DNA of 64,000 nt from Plantago major. Lineage: Eukaryota; Streptophyta; Magnoliopsida; Lamiales; Plantaginaceae. Below are positions 24,285 through 36,121 of this stretch, one piece after another. The stretch covers positions 26,726,765-26,790,764 of the forward strand of contig CM048840.1 of the NCBI GenBank assembly GCA_026545765.1. The letters run 5' to 3'. The notes under the pieces are model-generated. The model saw only the letters and a list, made by a program, of their open reading frames with translations. It had not been told where the DNA came from and ran no database searches. Within the stretch, counting starts at the first letter, position 1. Each line of letters starts with the position of its first letter. The translations under genes were made by a program, and so were the position numbers.

Positions 24285-24544
24285 GTTTCGAAAATAATAA
24301 ATATCATGGACTCTTAAATCCTTTTTTACTTTTTGGTTCACAGTTTATGCATCTCTTTTAGCAACATGGCCGAATGCATAATCTTTAAAATTTATCTAGG
24401 GTAGAATTTTATAAATTGAAATAGAAGAGTAAGTCTCATGGAACCATTGTTACATTTGACTGTCAATATTTAAATATTTATTCAAGTACAATTAAAACAC
24501 CAATTGTAAAGTAAAACATTACATAAAGAAAATTAATAATTAAC

Positions 24545-24901
24545 TCATTTTTTTATGAAAGAAGTCAACTGCCTGATTTTCTCCCATGGTTTATCATAAA
24601 CAACTGCCTCGTAAATCTGGGGCTGGACATCTGTAGCAGTGACCTGGGCATTGATTTGAAGCTTATAAATCATCCCTGCAACCAACTGGGTTTCACCATT
24701 GGTGACTTTCAAGAACACCAAATGTGTCTTTGCCTGCTTGTTGTGTTGGTCCACCGCAAACTTGGCAATTTGCATCACGTATGGGTCGGATAGGTCCTTG
24801 ATTGGTTCCCAACCACCAAGTGAGAGGGATGACTCTGCATTGGCCAACACAAAGATGGAGATGAACGCCAGGACAGGGAGGAGAATAAGTTTTGGTGCCA
24901 T
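24545..24901 (-). CDS. Phytocystatin 2 (cysteine protease inhibitor), canonical motifs
   Basis: A single-exon 118-aa cystatin with signal peptide (residues 1-22, ending LANA), GG at 29-30, IAKFAVDQHN at 45-54, QLVAG at 72-76 and PW at 105-106. All three protease-contact regions are canonical, so this should be an active inhibitor of papain-like proteases. It is the tandem paralogue of 17576-17932, with the same exonless structure and TATA box. Divergence between the copies is concentrated in contact positions (VAG versus VEG, PW versus PR), which suggests that copy 1 is changing function or decaying. Start is the ATG that begins the signal peptide. Confidence 0.95.
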   Translation of the reverse strand: MAPKLILLPVLAFISIFVLANAESSLSLGGWEPIKDLSDPYVMQIAKFAVDQHNKQAKTHLVFLKVTNGETQLVAGMIYKLQINAQVTATDVQPQIYEAVVYDKPWEKIRQLTSFIKK

Positions 24902-24947
24902 TTGTTGTTTCAGTGAGGGGCATATGTAAATTATACTTAGTGGGTGG

Positions 24948-24957
24948 TTATTTATAG
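24948..24957 (-). promoter_or_regulatory. TATA box of cystatin 2
   Basis: CTATAAATAA on the minus strand about 47-56 bp upstream of the start codon, identical in context to cystatin 1. Confidence 0.75.
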
Positions 24958-25065
24958 GGGCGTGTTACGCATGTTATAAAAGTAAATTGCATTTATATTT
25001 CTTGCCTCATTTTAAAACAAAGCTTGCAGGCTAATTGATCCATACTTCTATACTATTTTAAAAGG

Positions 25066-25533
25066 GAAGAGGGACGAGGTAGCTAAAGGATAAAAAATTA
25101 CCCCCTCTCCTTAAAATATAAGTTGATCGTACAATTAAATTCTAACTTTCCCATCTCTCTTCGAATTTAATTTCATTTGAATATCTTTTCCATTTTTAAT
25201 AATTTGAGCACCATTAAAACCCTTTTTTTTTTTTTTCTCATTTGAAAGTTGGTGAATAAGGAGTAAAATGTGTTCTACTCCATAATGTATCAACTCCAAA
25301 ATTGATAGATGAATATTTAGTTCAGTTATAGAATGGAATAATATAGTATATTTATTTACCTTATAAATATGCACACGAGTTGAGCTAATCAAATGCAACC
25401 CCTTTTGTATAGAAGCTGATCAAAGCTCTTGATTTATCCGCCTATATGCCTTCACTTCATACTTTGGTCAGCTAGGCTTCACTATTCATCCAATCTCAGA
25501 CCATCTTGTTTCAGATCATCATCATCATCATCC
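25066..25533. promoter_or_regulatory. Upstream region of the DUF829 gene
   Basis: Between the cystatin 2 promoter and the DUF829 start. A TATAAATA at 25362-25369, about 165 bp before the ATG, is a candidate TATA box. A T run (about 25225-25238) and a (CAT)n run just before the start lie in the likely 5' UTR. An upstream in-frame ATG at 25429 would add 35 residues but lacks conservation cues. Confidence 0.35.
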
Positions 25534-28500
25534 ATGGCTGCAATGGCTTCTGCTCGCATTTCCCTTTCTTCACCCAACCACCGTCACCACCTCCTTCTCT
25601 CCCTCCTCAAAAACAAGAAAACCAAACATCATCATCTCCACACAACAACATGCCATTTCCACCTCCCAATCAACAACCCCCCTTCTTTCAAATTCACCTC
25701 CCTCCCATTCTCCAACTCGCCCAATTTCTCAACCCCATCCAACCCTTTCTTCTTCAACCTCGATCAGAACCCATCCCACTGGAAATTCGCCTCATACCCC
25801 ACCAAATCACCCCAAGACTCCATTTTTACCCTCACCGATGGAAAAGATCCGGAGGTGGCAGTGGTGCTTCTGGGCTGGTTGGGGGCTAAGCGGAAGCATT
25901 TGAGGAAGTATGTGGACTGGTACAATGACAAAGGCATTCATGCGGTCACATTTGTTGCTTCGGTCACTGATGTGTTGTCGTTTGATTTGGGGAAGAAGAT
26001 TGAGGAGAGGGTTAAGGGTTTGTCCGATGAGCTCTCCGACTGGTTGTCGGAGAGTGAGAACCGGTTCTTGGTGTTCCATACGTTTAGCAATACCGGTTGG
26101 CTAGCGTAGGTGAAGTTGGGTGTGCTTGTTTCATTCATCTATTGATTGAGTTCAGTGCTAATGCTTAGTAATGTTTGATCATTGTGCTACTGATAGTGTC
26201 CCCTACGAATTAACACAACGTGGCATTGGCGAATTTCGTTGTGTATTTTCTACCTAGTACTAGTATAACATTGGTCGAGCTTATGATCACACCGGTCACG
26301 GTTTGCATTGTGTCATCATTCATGGTTATTATGTAGTGTGTGTTCATTGTGCTACTGCTAGAGTCCCCTAGGAATTAACACATGTAGTGTTGGTTAAGTT
26401 TGTTGTGTCTTTTCTAGTAGTAACTATTAGTATAATATTGCTGAGCTTATGATCACGTCTGTCACATTTTTGTGATTGATCGCTGTACTGCTCGTAGGAA
26501 ATGATACATTTAGATGATGTGTATAGTTCCTTTCTTTGATTGGATCACACTCGGAGCATTGGGTGTGACCTGTGGTTCTGGAAATTGGTGATAGCGGTTT
26601 TTTTGGTTTACCAACTAGTTTGGTTTGTTGGATGCAGGTATGGTGCAATTCTTGATAATCTGAGAGGCAGACAAGATTTGATGGAGAGGATCAAAGGATG
26701 TGTTGTGGACTCGGGAGGTGACCCCAATATAGATCCCAAGGTCCGTGCCCAGCTCAATTTAGTTGCATGAAAACCGATACTGTTCTTTTTAGGAATTCTA
26801 CTATGTATATGTGCCTGTCTTGGGAAGATCATACGAATCTTACACGTGTACCTCTAGTGGTCTGAGTCTGAAGCACTTCGATCTGAAGAACCTTAACTTT
26901 AGAGGAGTTATGTAGCATTACCTTCCATATTCTGTAGATTGGTTCTGTAGGCCACATAAATATGTTTGCATGGTGATGTTTTAGGAGAGTGGTTGGAGCT
27001 GTAGTACGGCTCTCTGAGCCAATGTGTAGGATGGATTACTTAATTTGGAAAGTGAGTGGTAGTTAGCGGCAGTATCTAAAGCTTTCCAAATGAGCATGAC
27101 TTCTAATTACATGTGCTGATACTCGGTGATAAATGAGCAAAGATGCCAATTACATAAAAACTTAGGATAGTTATCTGAACTTACAATGGCATTTATCATC
27201 GCACACACTGTCTTACTGACATGCTATGCCTGTGGGCTACAGGCAGTCTAAAGACAATAGGCAGTTGTGACTCCTGGAAGTGATCCATCCAGTGCTAATA
27301 CCATCTCCAACAGTTGCAACTCTCTGCAACCCACTCTCTCTGCCACGTCAGCATTCCATTCACTGCAACCCTCTTTGCAACTCTCTATTCCAACAGTTGA
27401 GGCCCAAATTAATTTTCTTTTCATATTTATTTCAAACTTAATCTTTCATTCTCTTTTAAACTTTATTCTTTAATTTATTTTAAATATCGTTAATCAATTA
27501 TAATAAAATCACATTAACTTTTTTTAAATACATTACTTGAAAATAAAAATTACATTGCTTAAAAAATTACAATACTTGAAATTCAAAATTACAATAATTG
27601 AAATTCAAAATTACAACAATTAAGCTACTATATGCAAACCCTTGTTATCATATCCGAGAAACTCACACGCTTCCTAATACTATATAACGTATGAAAATAA
27701 TTAATAATACATTAAATTGGAAAAAATTTACATTACTTGAAATAAAATTACAATAATAAAAGATAAAGGAAAACAAAAACAACATGAAACAAAAATCAAA
27801 CAAAAAACAAAGAGAAAACATAATGCAAAAAACAAAGAGAAAACAAAAAACAAAACAAATTTTTAAAAAATAATCAAAAATATGTTTTGGGACTCGCTGG
27901 GACTGAGCCCAAAATTTGGGACGAGTCCCAGAAGCCCAAACTTGCAACTGAGCAGAGTTGCAACAGAGTTGTAACAGCATTTTCAACCCCAGTTTGGGCT
28001 CTTGTTGGAGATGTTCTAAGTGGATTCTGGTCTAGGGCTATCTGTACCATCTTCTTTGCTAATTTGGCTTTTAATTTCATAAAAGTGAACTGTTGTGATT
28101 CTAAAGTTGGTCACGTGTACTCGCGTGTACAACCAGTCAGCCACAACCATGTCTCATATCGGTATATATTCATGTGGGTTACATAAACAACAGAATCATG
28201 TAATGTTGAGTATGAAATCGGTCTTCTATTCTTCTCCTTGTAGTTTTTGACTTTTTGTCAGTTAGTTTATTTGTTTGTGCTTTTAGCCAGGTCCAAAATC
28301 ACCTGCTTATGTTTGCAAGATTAATGAGATGTGTTGGCGTCGTTCCCCAACTGTGCTACGTGAAATGCAGCTTTAAATGTCTTGTTGTTTTTAGGTATGG
28401 GCAGCAGGATTTACTGCAGCTTTGCTGAAGAAGAGTAGCTCAGCTACTTATGCTTCTTCTACTGAGACTGGCCAATCATCTACGACAGAAGAGAAGGAAC

Positions 28501-28940
28501 CTATTTTAATCGAAACCTTTTTACTGGTCGCATTTGAGAAGCTCTTCTCCTATCTTCTTAATTTGCCAGACGTAAATGGGTAAATTCTCTGCAAGCTACT
28601 ACTTTAATTCATATAGCAAATTGTTACGACTTGAAAGAAGACTTACTATGACAGCGTATATTTCAGGAAATTAACAAAGATAGTAAACACCCTATCCAAC
28701 GACCAGCCTCCCTGCCCTCAGCTATATCTGTATAGTACTGGTGATAAGGTAATTCCTTTTGAAGCTGTTGAATCGTTCATCGAGGACCAGAGGAAGTTGG
28801 GGAAACTAGTGTGCACATTCAATTTTCATTCATCTCCCCATGTAGACCATTACAGGACATTCCCTGCTGTATACGCGTTTCAGCTTCACAATTTTTTGAA
28901 AGAATGTTTTGCCCCTTGCAAGGAAATCATAGAAAATTAA
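25534..28940 (+). CDS. DUF829/TMEM53-family alpha/beta hydrolase, four exons
   Basis: Exons 25534-26105, 26638-26740, 28395-28579 and 28667-28940 join in frame with GT-AG junctions to 377 aa. Residues 1-90 are Ser/Thr/His-rich and poor in acids, as in a plastid transit peptide (inferred). The DUF829 core begins [19 protein letters not shown] (109-126). The nucleophile turn is FHTFSNTGW (181-189). Exon 2 has [15 protein letters not shown], exon 3 [14 protein letters not shown]. The acid is probably in STGDKVIP (Asp 313) and the His in SPHVDHYR (343-350). The substrate of plant members is not known to me. Intron 1 has a local duplication and intron 2 a Tourist-type MITE. No lesion seen. Confidence 0.92.
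26177..26470. repeat. Diverged tandem duplication in DUF829 intron 1
   Basis: Two copies of about 165 bp. Both contain TTGTGCTACTG.TAG.GTCCCC, AATTAACACA and GAGCTTATGATCAC in the same order. Confidence 0.75.
27299..28016. mobile_element. Tourist/Harbinger-type MITE in DUF829 intron 2
   Basis: A 718-bp non-coding element. The left end ACCATCTCCAACAGTTGCAA and right end (complement GAACATCTCCAACAAG) form terminal inverted repeats; a second inner pair is built on AGAGTTGCAAC. TAA flanks both sides (27296-27298, 28017-28019), the usual PIF/Harbinger target duplication. Confidence 0.82.
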
Positions 28941-29828
28941 AAGTTTAAAATTGTATACCTCTATTTTCTTTATAATTTGAGGGTTGCAAAGTACAAATCA
29001 ATAGGTCTATATTGCTTTATAACACAGTGCTGGGGCCTCTATGACTTCTAGCTAAATTTGTTGAGATGCCTTCTTTTTTACTAATGAACATACAATGATG
29101 TTGTAAATGAATATATCCATGTTCTCAAGTAAAAGGTCTACATTGTTACTATTTTTTGTTATATGAAAAGCACATTGATTCTTAAACAAACACCCTAAAC
29201 TGTCTGTAATAATTCTAATATTTGTCTGTTTATATCCCAAAATACTTCCTCGTACTTGCACAGTTTCATCTTTTAAACGTCAACCATGGTTTGATACCTC
29301 GGTGAAACAGGTTATAAAATACAGGAACATCTCGATCATATCATATTGATGAAATCCAACATTCCATTTCCCTATAAATCTTGCACTTCGATTCCTACGA
29401 GACCTTTACACTCGGTTTTTAAGAATCCAAATTCCAAGTAAAACCGACATTTTGACTGTTGATCTTGATACATTTCATTTAATGAATCTTAATGAAAAAC
29501 TTATAGCATGTCCACTAGTTAGACACATTAAACAATGTATACAGGCATAAATTACAAAATTCTAAATGGTTTATTACATACGAAACGAAAAAGAATGACT
29601 GCACAATTTACCAAACACTATCTTCTCTTCTGGAGCTGAGTCTCTAAGCCACAAAACATGCCAAAGAGATTCACTCACCTTTCAGCATCAGACTCAAGTT
29701 TCTACAGAACCCTCAACTCCTTGCTCCCTGCAGATTCCACTAGGACTATATGCAGGCTTCACAAATAGAGTAGCTCCTTCATGCAAACACGATTGATGAT
29801 GCACCCAAAAAAAAAAAAAACTCTAAAA
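28941..29828. other. Convergent 3' flanks of DUF829 and MTV1-like genes
   Basis: No coding sequence. This should contain the two 3' UTRs and polyadenylation sites of the tail-to-tail pair. An A run at 29807-29820 lies just outside the MTV1-like stop codon. Confidence 0.5.
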
Positions 29829-32800
29829 TCAAATCACGCGCTTCGGGTCACGTGCTGCAGCAAGATGATCCTGCAATAACATCAAGGAATTGCTTGAGTA
29901 CACCAAAAAGAACTCTTAAGTCGTTAGGCATCAGTTCACTGCAATTGAATTATTCAATAAATTGAGGGTTTGTAACGAGCAAACACCGGCCAAGAAGCAT
30001 CCTGTTCTCAGTAAACTTTATGCCGGGGGTTGGCACAGGTGCAGCCATGCACCAAGAATTTTTATACTGTATTTTGTCACTAAATTTCAATTAAGAACAG
30101 TTCCTATAATAATGCCAACTTCAAGACAAATGAGAATAGATGAACACAGTATTTTTCTTGAGCCTACAAGAATGATCCCATAACACCAAGGAATCAAGTA
30201 TCTAACATACATTTTGTTTCCAAAACACTTATTAGTTCCACTTTTGGGGAAGAGGAAAGTGGGGAGGGGGGCAAATGCGTAACAACTTAATTGCAAGTTA
30301 TAGGTAAAAATGTAAGTGTGCGAGGCTGCTTACCGAGATAAAATCAAATGCTTTGGTGTCTTCTCTCCTAGAGTCATTCATCAGTGAAGTGGGAGGTTGT
30401 GTAGCCATGCCCGGAGTAAAAATATCAGGCAGGGGTGAAACATTTCCCCCTGTAGGTCCAGAAGCATTTATACTTGCATCTGACTGCAAATTACCTAGTT
30501 GCTGGAAATTAGCCATTGTAGCAAGGAACTGCTGCTGGGCAACCATGGCACCATAATTCATTTGCTGAGAAGCAAATGCGGGATTGAACATCAAACCAGG
30601 TGGAAAGTTGTATGTCGTAGCGCCCATAGGAGGCATGGGATTTGCATTGATCCCAGCACCTTGAGAAGCAAATCCACTGTTCAAGATATTAGCAATATTA
30701 TTATCTGGGTAAATAGTGGATGCTGAACCTCCACTCTCTGATGCTTTACCAGTTGCACTTTCATTATGCTTCGCAAAAGGGTCGTTCCCGTTAACTGACA
30801 AACCACCCATCAAGTCACTGACATCCTTTTTGCTATCAAACTCATGAGATACCTCAGAACTTGAGCCAAAAAGGTCAAATGGTACAGAAGCAGTTTTAGG
30901 AGCTGCAATATCACCTGCAGCATCTCCTGACTTCTGAACAGGCATTACAGAAAAGAAATCAGTAGTGTTGTCCTTATTCTGGTTGCTGTGAAAAGAGACG
31001 TCAGCAAATGGGTCATCATCAAGCTGCTGCACTTTGGTGCTCTCAGAGACATTAATACTGTCTCCAAACAAATCATCGATCAGTGGAGCACCAGAAGCCA
31101 CAGTATTTGTATGCATTGGCTCACCAGTCTGTTTCGAATCTTCTGCTGCAAGCAGATCATCTGGCCCACTAGTATCTATCAAGTCTGGCACAACTGAAGG
31201 CTGAGGAGACCTCTTCACACGGTTGACTAGACCATTTTGTCCACCTCCAAGAAGATTCAATACCTGCATCAACCACCGATTAAGAATTAACTGTGCTTGT
31301 CAATTAATACAGATCCAAGACCTGGACCAAACACATTCATCATTCATTGTATCAATTGAACAATATGACCCACCATCAAGCACAAATTTCATTTCTTGCA
31401 AATAAAAAATTATTATAATTTCTATTGCCATGGGCTTTGAAATTATGTTTGTACACTCACAAAATCCTGCAGCAAGATGATGCTGTATAAAACTGCATAG
31501 CAATTTGCATCTAACAGCTGAGTTCTACGTAATACTAGTAGTCGTAGATGACCGAATGACCGTTAAACCACCATTTTTGCTAAGATGCTACACAAAAACC
31601 TCTTCAGATATAAAGAAAGGCAAACATAAAATCTAGATAAAAGGGATGGAGAAACCCAAGTGTGCTTTCGGTATCTTATTGTAAGAAAATACCTCACAAG
31701 TTTCCTCTTTATGATTCTTTATACGAAAGGCCTATTTGATATCACTCTGGACTCTTTTCACACAACATATGATTTCATCAGAGTCAAGTTTTGAAAGGAA
31801 ATTATATTTAGATATTCACACCCATAAACTTGCCAGGCTCCAGTTGTTTTTCCCATTCTATTACAAATTTTAATATATACATAAAATTACCTTCATTGCT
31901 TTCTCCCTCAATGATGCTTGGGGTGATTCAGAACACTGTACCACTCCTTCGTTGTTGTCACCAAAATACGATGCTATAACTAAAAAGTGCTCGTCATCCT
32001 TCTTCCTTAATACTGCCTCAAGGACACAGATGGCTTTCATCCGAACCTAAACACAAACATGAGAAAAAAATGTCATTCTTTGGCAATAGTATAGACACAT
32101 TCACCAAAAGCGAGAGTAGATTATATGAGTCATATACTCGTGCATCAATTTTTTTCCAAGTGTCTGGAAGAGGTGAAATGTAAATCCTTTACGAATATCA
32201 GAACGAAACATTAAGAATATATATGTTCTTTACGAAACTATCTGTCTTCGAATATGATTACGGGTGGGGTTTTCATACTAAACCAAAATAATGACATCAA
32301 GAACAGACCTGCCACATAGGAGATCTAATTTTTGCTTCAATGGCATGACCTAGTGCCAGTGCATTTAATTTTGAAGCTTCCACCAGGAATACATGAAGAG
32401 CATCCCGAGTGGGCTGTAGGCGAACACCGCCAGAAGTCACTATTGTCTCCAACAATTTCTCCTCGCGGGATTTTTGACCGTGCGTGGAACCAGAGACTCC
32501 ATTACTTATTTCTGCATGGGTTGCAGTGATATCTTGACCCCAATTTCCAGAACTAGCATTGTTTGAGAAGCGAGAAGAGTTGGTAGTTTCTGTGTGAGAA
32601 CCAACTCCCTCGTATTTATCAGAATAATCATTTTCCCTAGTCAAAGATCGACGAAGATTTGGGCTTCTGTAGCTCCCAGGGTCATTATTTTTCCTCAAAG
32701 AAGGGGATTGTGTCAAACTGTTCAATCCCTGTTTGATTGTTGAACTTCCGATGTCGACAACCTCACTGATAAAGGACCTTCTGTCATCCGATGGCATGTC

Positions 32801-34477
32801 ATAGTTGGTGCTACCAAATCCCTGTATCCTACTGCCAAGACTACTTTCTGTGGGTGCTGGTTTGCTTTCCTCGGATGAAAATAATGCAGATAATGTTTCC
32901 TGTGCTGTCTCACGAACAGCCTTGTTCAATGCATCGCCCTTCAGAGGATCAGGCTGGCCCTTGTAATGGATCAACTGACGTACAGCAACTGAATTCCTTT
33001 GCATCTCTCTTCTGAACTCAGCACCTGACTTTCCCACAGCATATTTGATGACTCTTAATGCCTAATAAACACAACAAAATCAGCGGAAGCACCAGACCGT
33101 GCTGCAATGGCAATAAACTGATCAAGTGTTCATTGTGCACAAACTCGGTAATGCAGAGATGAGGAAATTATTGCTTGGAGAAAAGACAGAATCGAAATAT
33201 CAAAACTAGATATCTCACCACAATGAAATACTATATTGGGTCAGTCAAATGTCAATTTTCAGTGATTTGTCATAATAGACAAAGCACATGATAAATTAGA
33301 CGAAACCAGGGACTTCTAATATTCGTGTTGACTTCAATATTAAATCAAGTCATGCTTATGAATTTATCTTCCAATCACCCCCACCATTACATCTAAAGTT
33401 CTTGAAAACTAGTTCCATTGATTTGGCTCAATTTCAAAGTACTAACATTTTTTTACACAGGAAAATGTGACCTGGTTCAGGTTCGATTCCCGAAGGAAAA
33501 TGTAAATTTATTTCTATGCCTTCTGGTTGAGCCTGTGGTTGCCAGGCTTGTGGTTTTCAGGCTGATATCTATCCCAGTCAATCACTAAGGAAGGGCCTAC
33601 GGGTTATCCATGTTATCACACACACAAAAAAAATGATAATACATAACCTTTTTAAAGGATGAATTTATGAGCAGGTAATTTTTTTAATGGTAAGATAATA
33701 GGACAACGGGTATTAGTCTTATAAGCTCGAGGAAAGTAAGAAAAGCTCCATTCAGAGCAACAATGAACGTTCATTATTCCACATATGAGCAGTATAACAA
33801 GTCACAAATTGAAAGGTAGAACAAATGCAAGAATCTTACCAAAATAACACCACAACTCAAAACCAAAAAGGCATTGATTGGGTCCATATTATGGACTACC
33901 TAACTAGGAAATGCAATTTGAACTGCAAGTCACCTTTCATGAACAACTGTATTTCCTGCACTTTTTCCAGTTATCCCAATCACTACACGAATCATTCTGA
34001 TATTACTTAGCCTTTGATGTTCACCTATACCCTTATCAGTCAATCATCTTTAGTTCTAGCGTTGAATGGAAATAATAACTTTTACCAAAACAGGTAATAC
34101 TATTAGCTCAATTCTTATCCACCTAACAGATCATATCAATAACCAAATAACCAAAATGGGTCTTATACATACGCGAGGAAGGTAATCAAAAAAGAAAGAA
34201 GATAAGTTCTTGAAGCTAAATAAGACCAGAAAACTCAATGAAAAAACAGATGCATGTAAAATCCAATTACCTTCTGTTTAACAATGGGCGATTTGTGCTG
34301 AAGGCGCTTGAGGATGAATTCGGATAATTCCTTGACGATGGAAATATGTGATGACCTCAACAAATCGCAAATCTCTTCAATCTTGTACACCGGAGCAACC
34401 TTATCCTCATCCGATGTGGCAGCGTCGATCATCCTCGACCTCCAGTACGATTCCACCGCTCTCCTGCTCTGCTCCAT
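29829..34477 (-). CDS. MTV1: ENTH/VHS-domain vesicle-coat protein of the MTV1/tepsin type, five exons
   Basis: Exons in transcript order: 34271-34477, 32309-33061, 31891-32046, 30334-31263, 29829-29870. They join to 695 aa. MTV1 and tepsin are ENTH proteins that act with clathrin/AP-4 coats in trans-Golgi to vacuole traffic. The N-terminal ENTH-like domain begins SRRAVESYWRSRMIDAATSD, continues RLQHKSPIVKQKALRVIKY and FRREMQRNSVAVRQLIHYKG. A second helical domain follows (EEKLLETIVTSGGVRLQPTR, PMWQVRMKAICVLE). The C-terminal 300 residues are low-complexity, with acidic DPFADVSF and DLIDTSGPDDLL segments and Met/Asn/Gln-rich stretches, ending DHLAAARDPKRVI. The symbol is given by clear resemblance to the Arabidopsis protein as I remember it. 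Intron 1 contains a SINE-like insert. Confidence 0.93.
33470..33625 (+). mobile_element. 5'-truncated tRNA-derived SINE in MTV1 intron 1
   Basis: A Pol III B-box match (GGTTCGATTCC, 33480-33490) is followed by about 130 bp of non-coding sequence ending in (CA)n and an A run. No A box is visible upstream, so the copy seems 5'-truncated. It sits in antisense orientation to the host gene. Confidence 0.5.
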
Positions 34478-34735
34478 TTACTTCCGATCGCTATCGATAC
34501 AAATGCTTGATTTGATTGCCTGATCAACAGATCGATAAGCAGAGCTGGGGAATTTGAACACTGATCAAATTGGGATCAGAATTTGGATCGGAATTGTTGT
34601 TAGGTGATTAGAGTGGAAAAGAGGGATTTATTTCTGGGTTTTTGTTTTGTTGTAGACGAGGAGGAGGAGGAGGAAAAGTTATTTCTTCTGGAGTTCATGT
34701 GATTAAATCAAACCCCCCCAACTTTGACTTTTCTC
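34478..34735 (-). promoter_or_regulatory. 5' UTR and promoter region of the MTV1-like gene
   Basis: About 200 bp upstream of the ATG includes a (GAG)n/(CTC)n tract (34655-34677), common in plant 5' leaders. No clear TATA box. Confidence 0.35.
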
Positions 34736-34739
34736 ATAT

Positions 34740-35006
34740 TTGCTACCGTTAATTGATGATTTTGCAGAACTTAGGCATGTTATTAAGAATATAAAATTCA
34801 CTTTGCGTTTTGGGACCCCGGACAGGATTGAGATGCTCATCCCGGAAGACATAGCATCCCGGTCAATTCCCGATGCAATCACGGTTGAGATCCCGACCGA
34901 AATCCAGGACCGAATATTAAAGTTTGGTTGGGTAAATTGGCCATTGACCCCAATTAAAATTTACTACGTAGTAAATTTTCAAAGTTTAAGTCATTTGTTT
35001 TTTTAG
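34740..35006 (+). other. Unrecognised 88-codon open frame, possible gene fragment
   Basis: The frame reads FAELRHVIKNIKFTLRFG, PDRIEMLIPEDIAS, SIPDAITVEIPTEIQDRIL. The stretch 34800-34920 is more GC-rich and protein-like than its surroundings, but I cannot name a family, and no start, promoter or splice context supports an active gene. A TTTTGCAG acceptor-like site precedes it at about 34760. Confidence 0.25.
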
Positions 35007-35977
35007 TTTCTTGTTTGATGTGCGTAAACCTCACTGATTTGTTTTTTTTATTACCCATTGTATCGTTTGAGATCGTGTGTAATATTTATCACACTCGATC
35101 TTAATATGTTTAGAGGTGTGGTAGGTAAAGGAAATCCTCTAAATGACCTTTCTTCGTTGGAGAAAACACAAGTTAGTTGATCTCATTTAGGCCGTACTTG
35201 GAAAGACAACCTTTTTTTCCAACTCTCAATTGAGTATCAAATTTTCACCCCTCCTCACAAAACTTTTTTTTATATCCTCATCGGGCCTTACTTGGGGTGG
35301 GAGTAACTATGTCCTGGTATCAATCATCCTGTTATGATGTAATAATCCACTCACCTAAAAGTCGTCAACCCAATCAAATACATATCTATATTTATCTTAA
35401 TTAAACTCATCCAAATAGTTATTACTATGAAAAATGAAAGTGACAACAAACATAATAAATTAGGAAAAAATAAAAATAAAATGTAGTTGAAAACTTTACT
35501 CCCATATCCATCAAATTCCACGCTGTGTGCATTATAAAATTAACCACAAATGATTTTTATAAACTTATTTGAATTTTGTTTTAATTAAGCTTGATCTTTA
35601 TGAAAATATTTTTATCTTACTGTTGGACGTAAAAAATCATTTTTTATCAATTCTTCCATATTTATTCCTTTTTTTTTTTTTTGTTGTAAATTTTGCATTA
35701 AGTTATTAAAACTGTAACACACCTTTGGGCAAACGCGGTAACTCCTATACTGATGTTCGGATGATATGCTGGTCTTACTGTACCAACACATGTACTTTCA
35801 CGCGCACTTTGTCCCCACCCACGCACACACTGAGAGACTTTTCAGTTTGTCACCTATTTTAAACTTGTTTATGAGGAAGTACGCTTAATTTTAAAATTCT
35901 TATATACGGATTCTCAAAAAAAAACACATCGTTATTATGAGTAGCATTTTCAAATCAATTTAATAGAACACAACACC
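35007..35977. other. AT-rich intergenic DNA
   Basis: No coding region. GGCCGTACTTGG and GGGCCTTACTTGG phrases (35190, 35283) resemble MITE ends, but no bounded element could be drawn. Confidence 0.35.
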
Positions 35978-36043
35978 CACTAGTGTTGGTAAAAGAATTT
36001 GAGAGTCGACCACTAGTGTTGGTAAAAGAATCTGAGAGTCGAC
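35978..36043. repeat. Tandem repeat, 2 x 33 bp
   Basis: Two adjacent copies of CACTAGTGTTGGTAAAAGAA followed by TYTGAGAGTCGAC, differing at a single base. Confidence 0.95.
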
Positions 36044-36121
36044 TAATTAGTTAGAGTATAATTTGATAGCTTCAGTTTTAGTACAAATTTAGTAGGGGCA
36101 TGTGTAAGTTTTTTAAAATTA

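Larger units (their letters stand above)
24285..25065. repeat. Cystatin segmental duplication, copy 2
   Basis: Direct repeat of 17320-18095 with scattered substitutions and small indels. It covers the second cystatin gene and its promoter. Confidence 0.88.

Noticed and set aside
24023-24307. 94-codon minus-strand frame between CACTA B and the cystatin duplication
   Set aside because: No known family, no splice or promoter context, and atypical composition; likely chance.
25506-25889. 127-codon plus-strand frame overlapping DUF829 exon 1
   Set aside because: Alternate-frame shadow of the transit peptide and core of the DUF829 gene, whose frame continues across three splice junctions.
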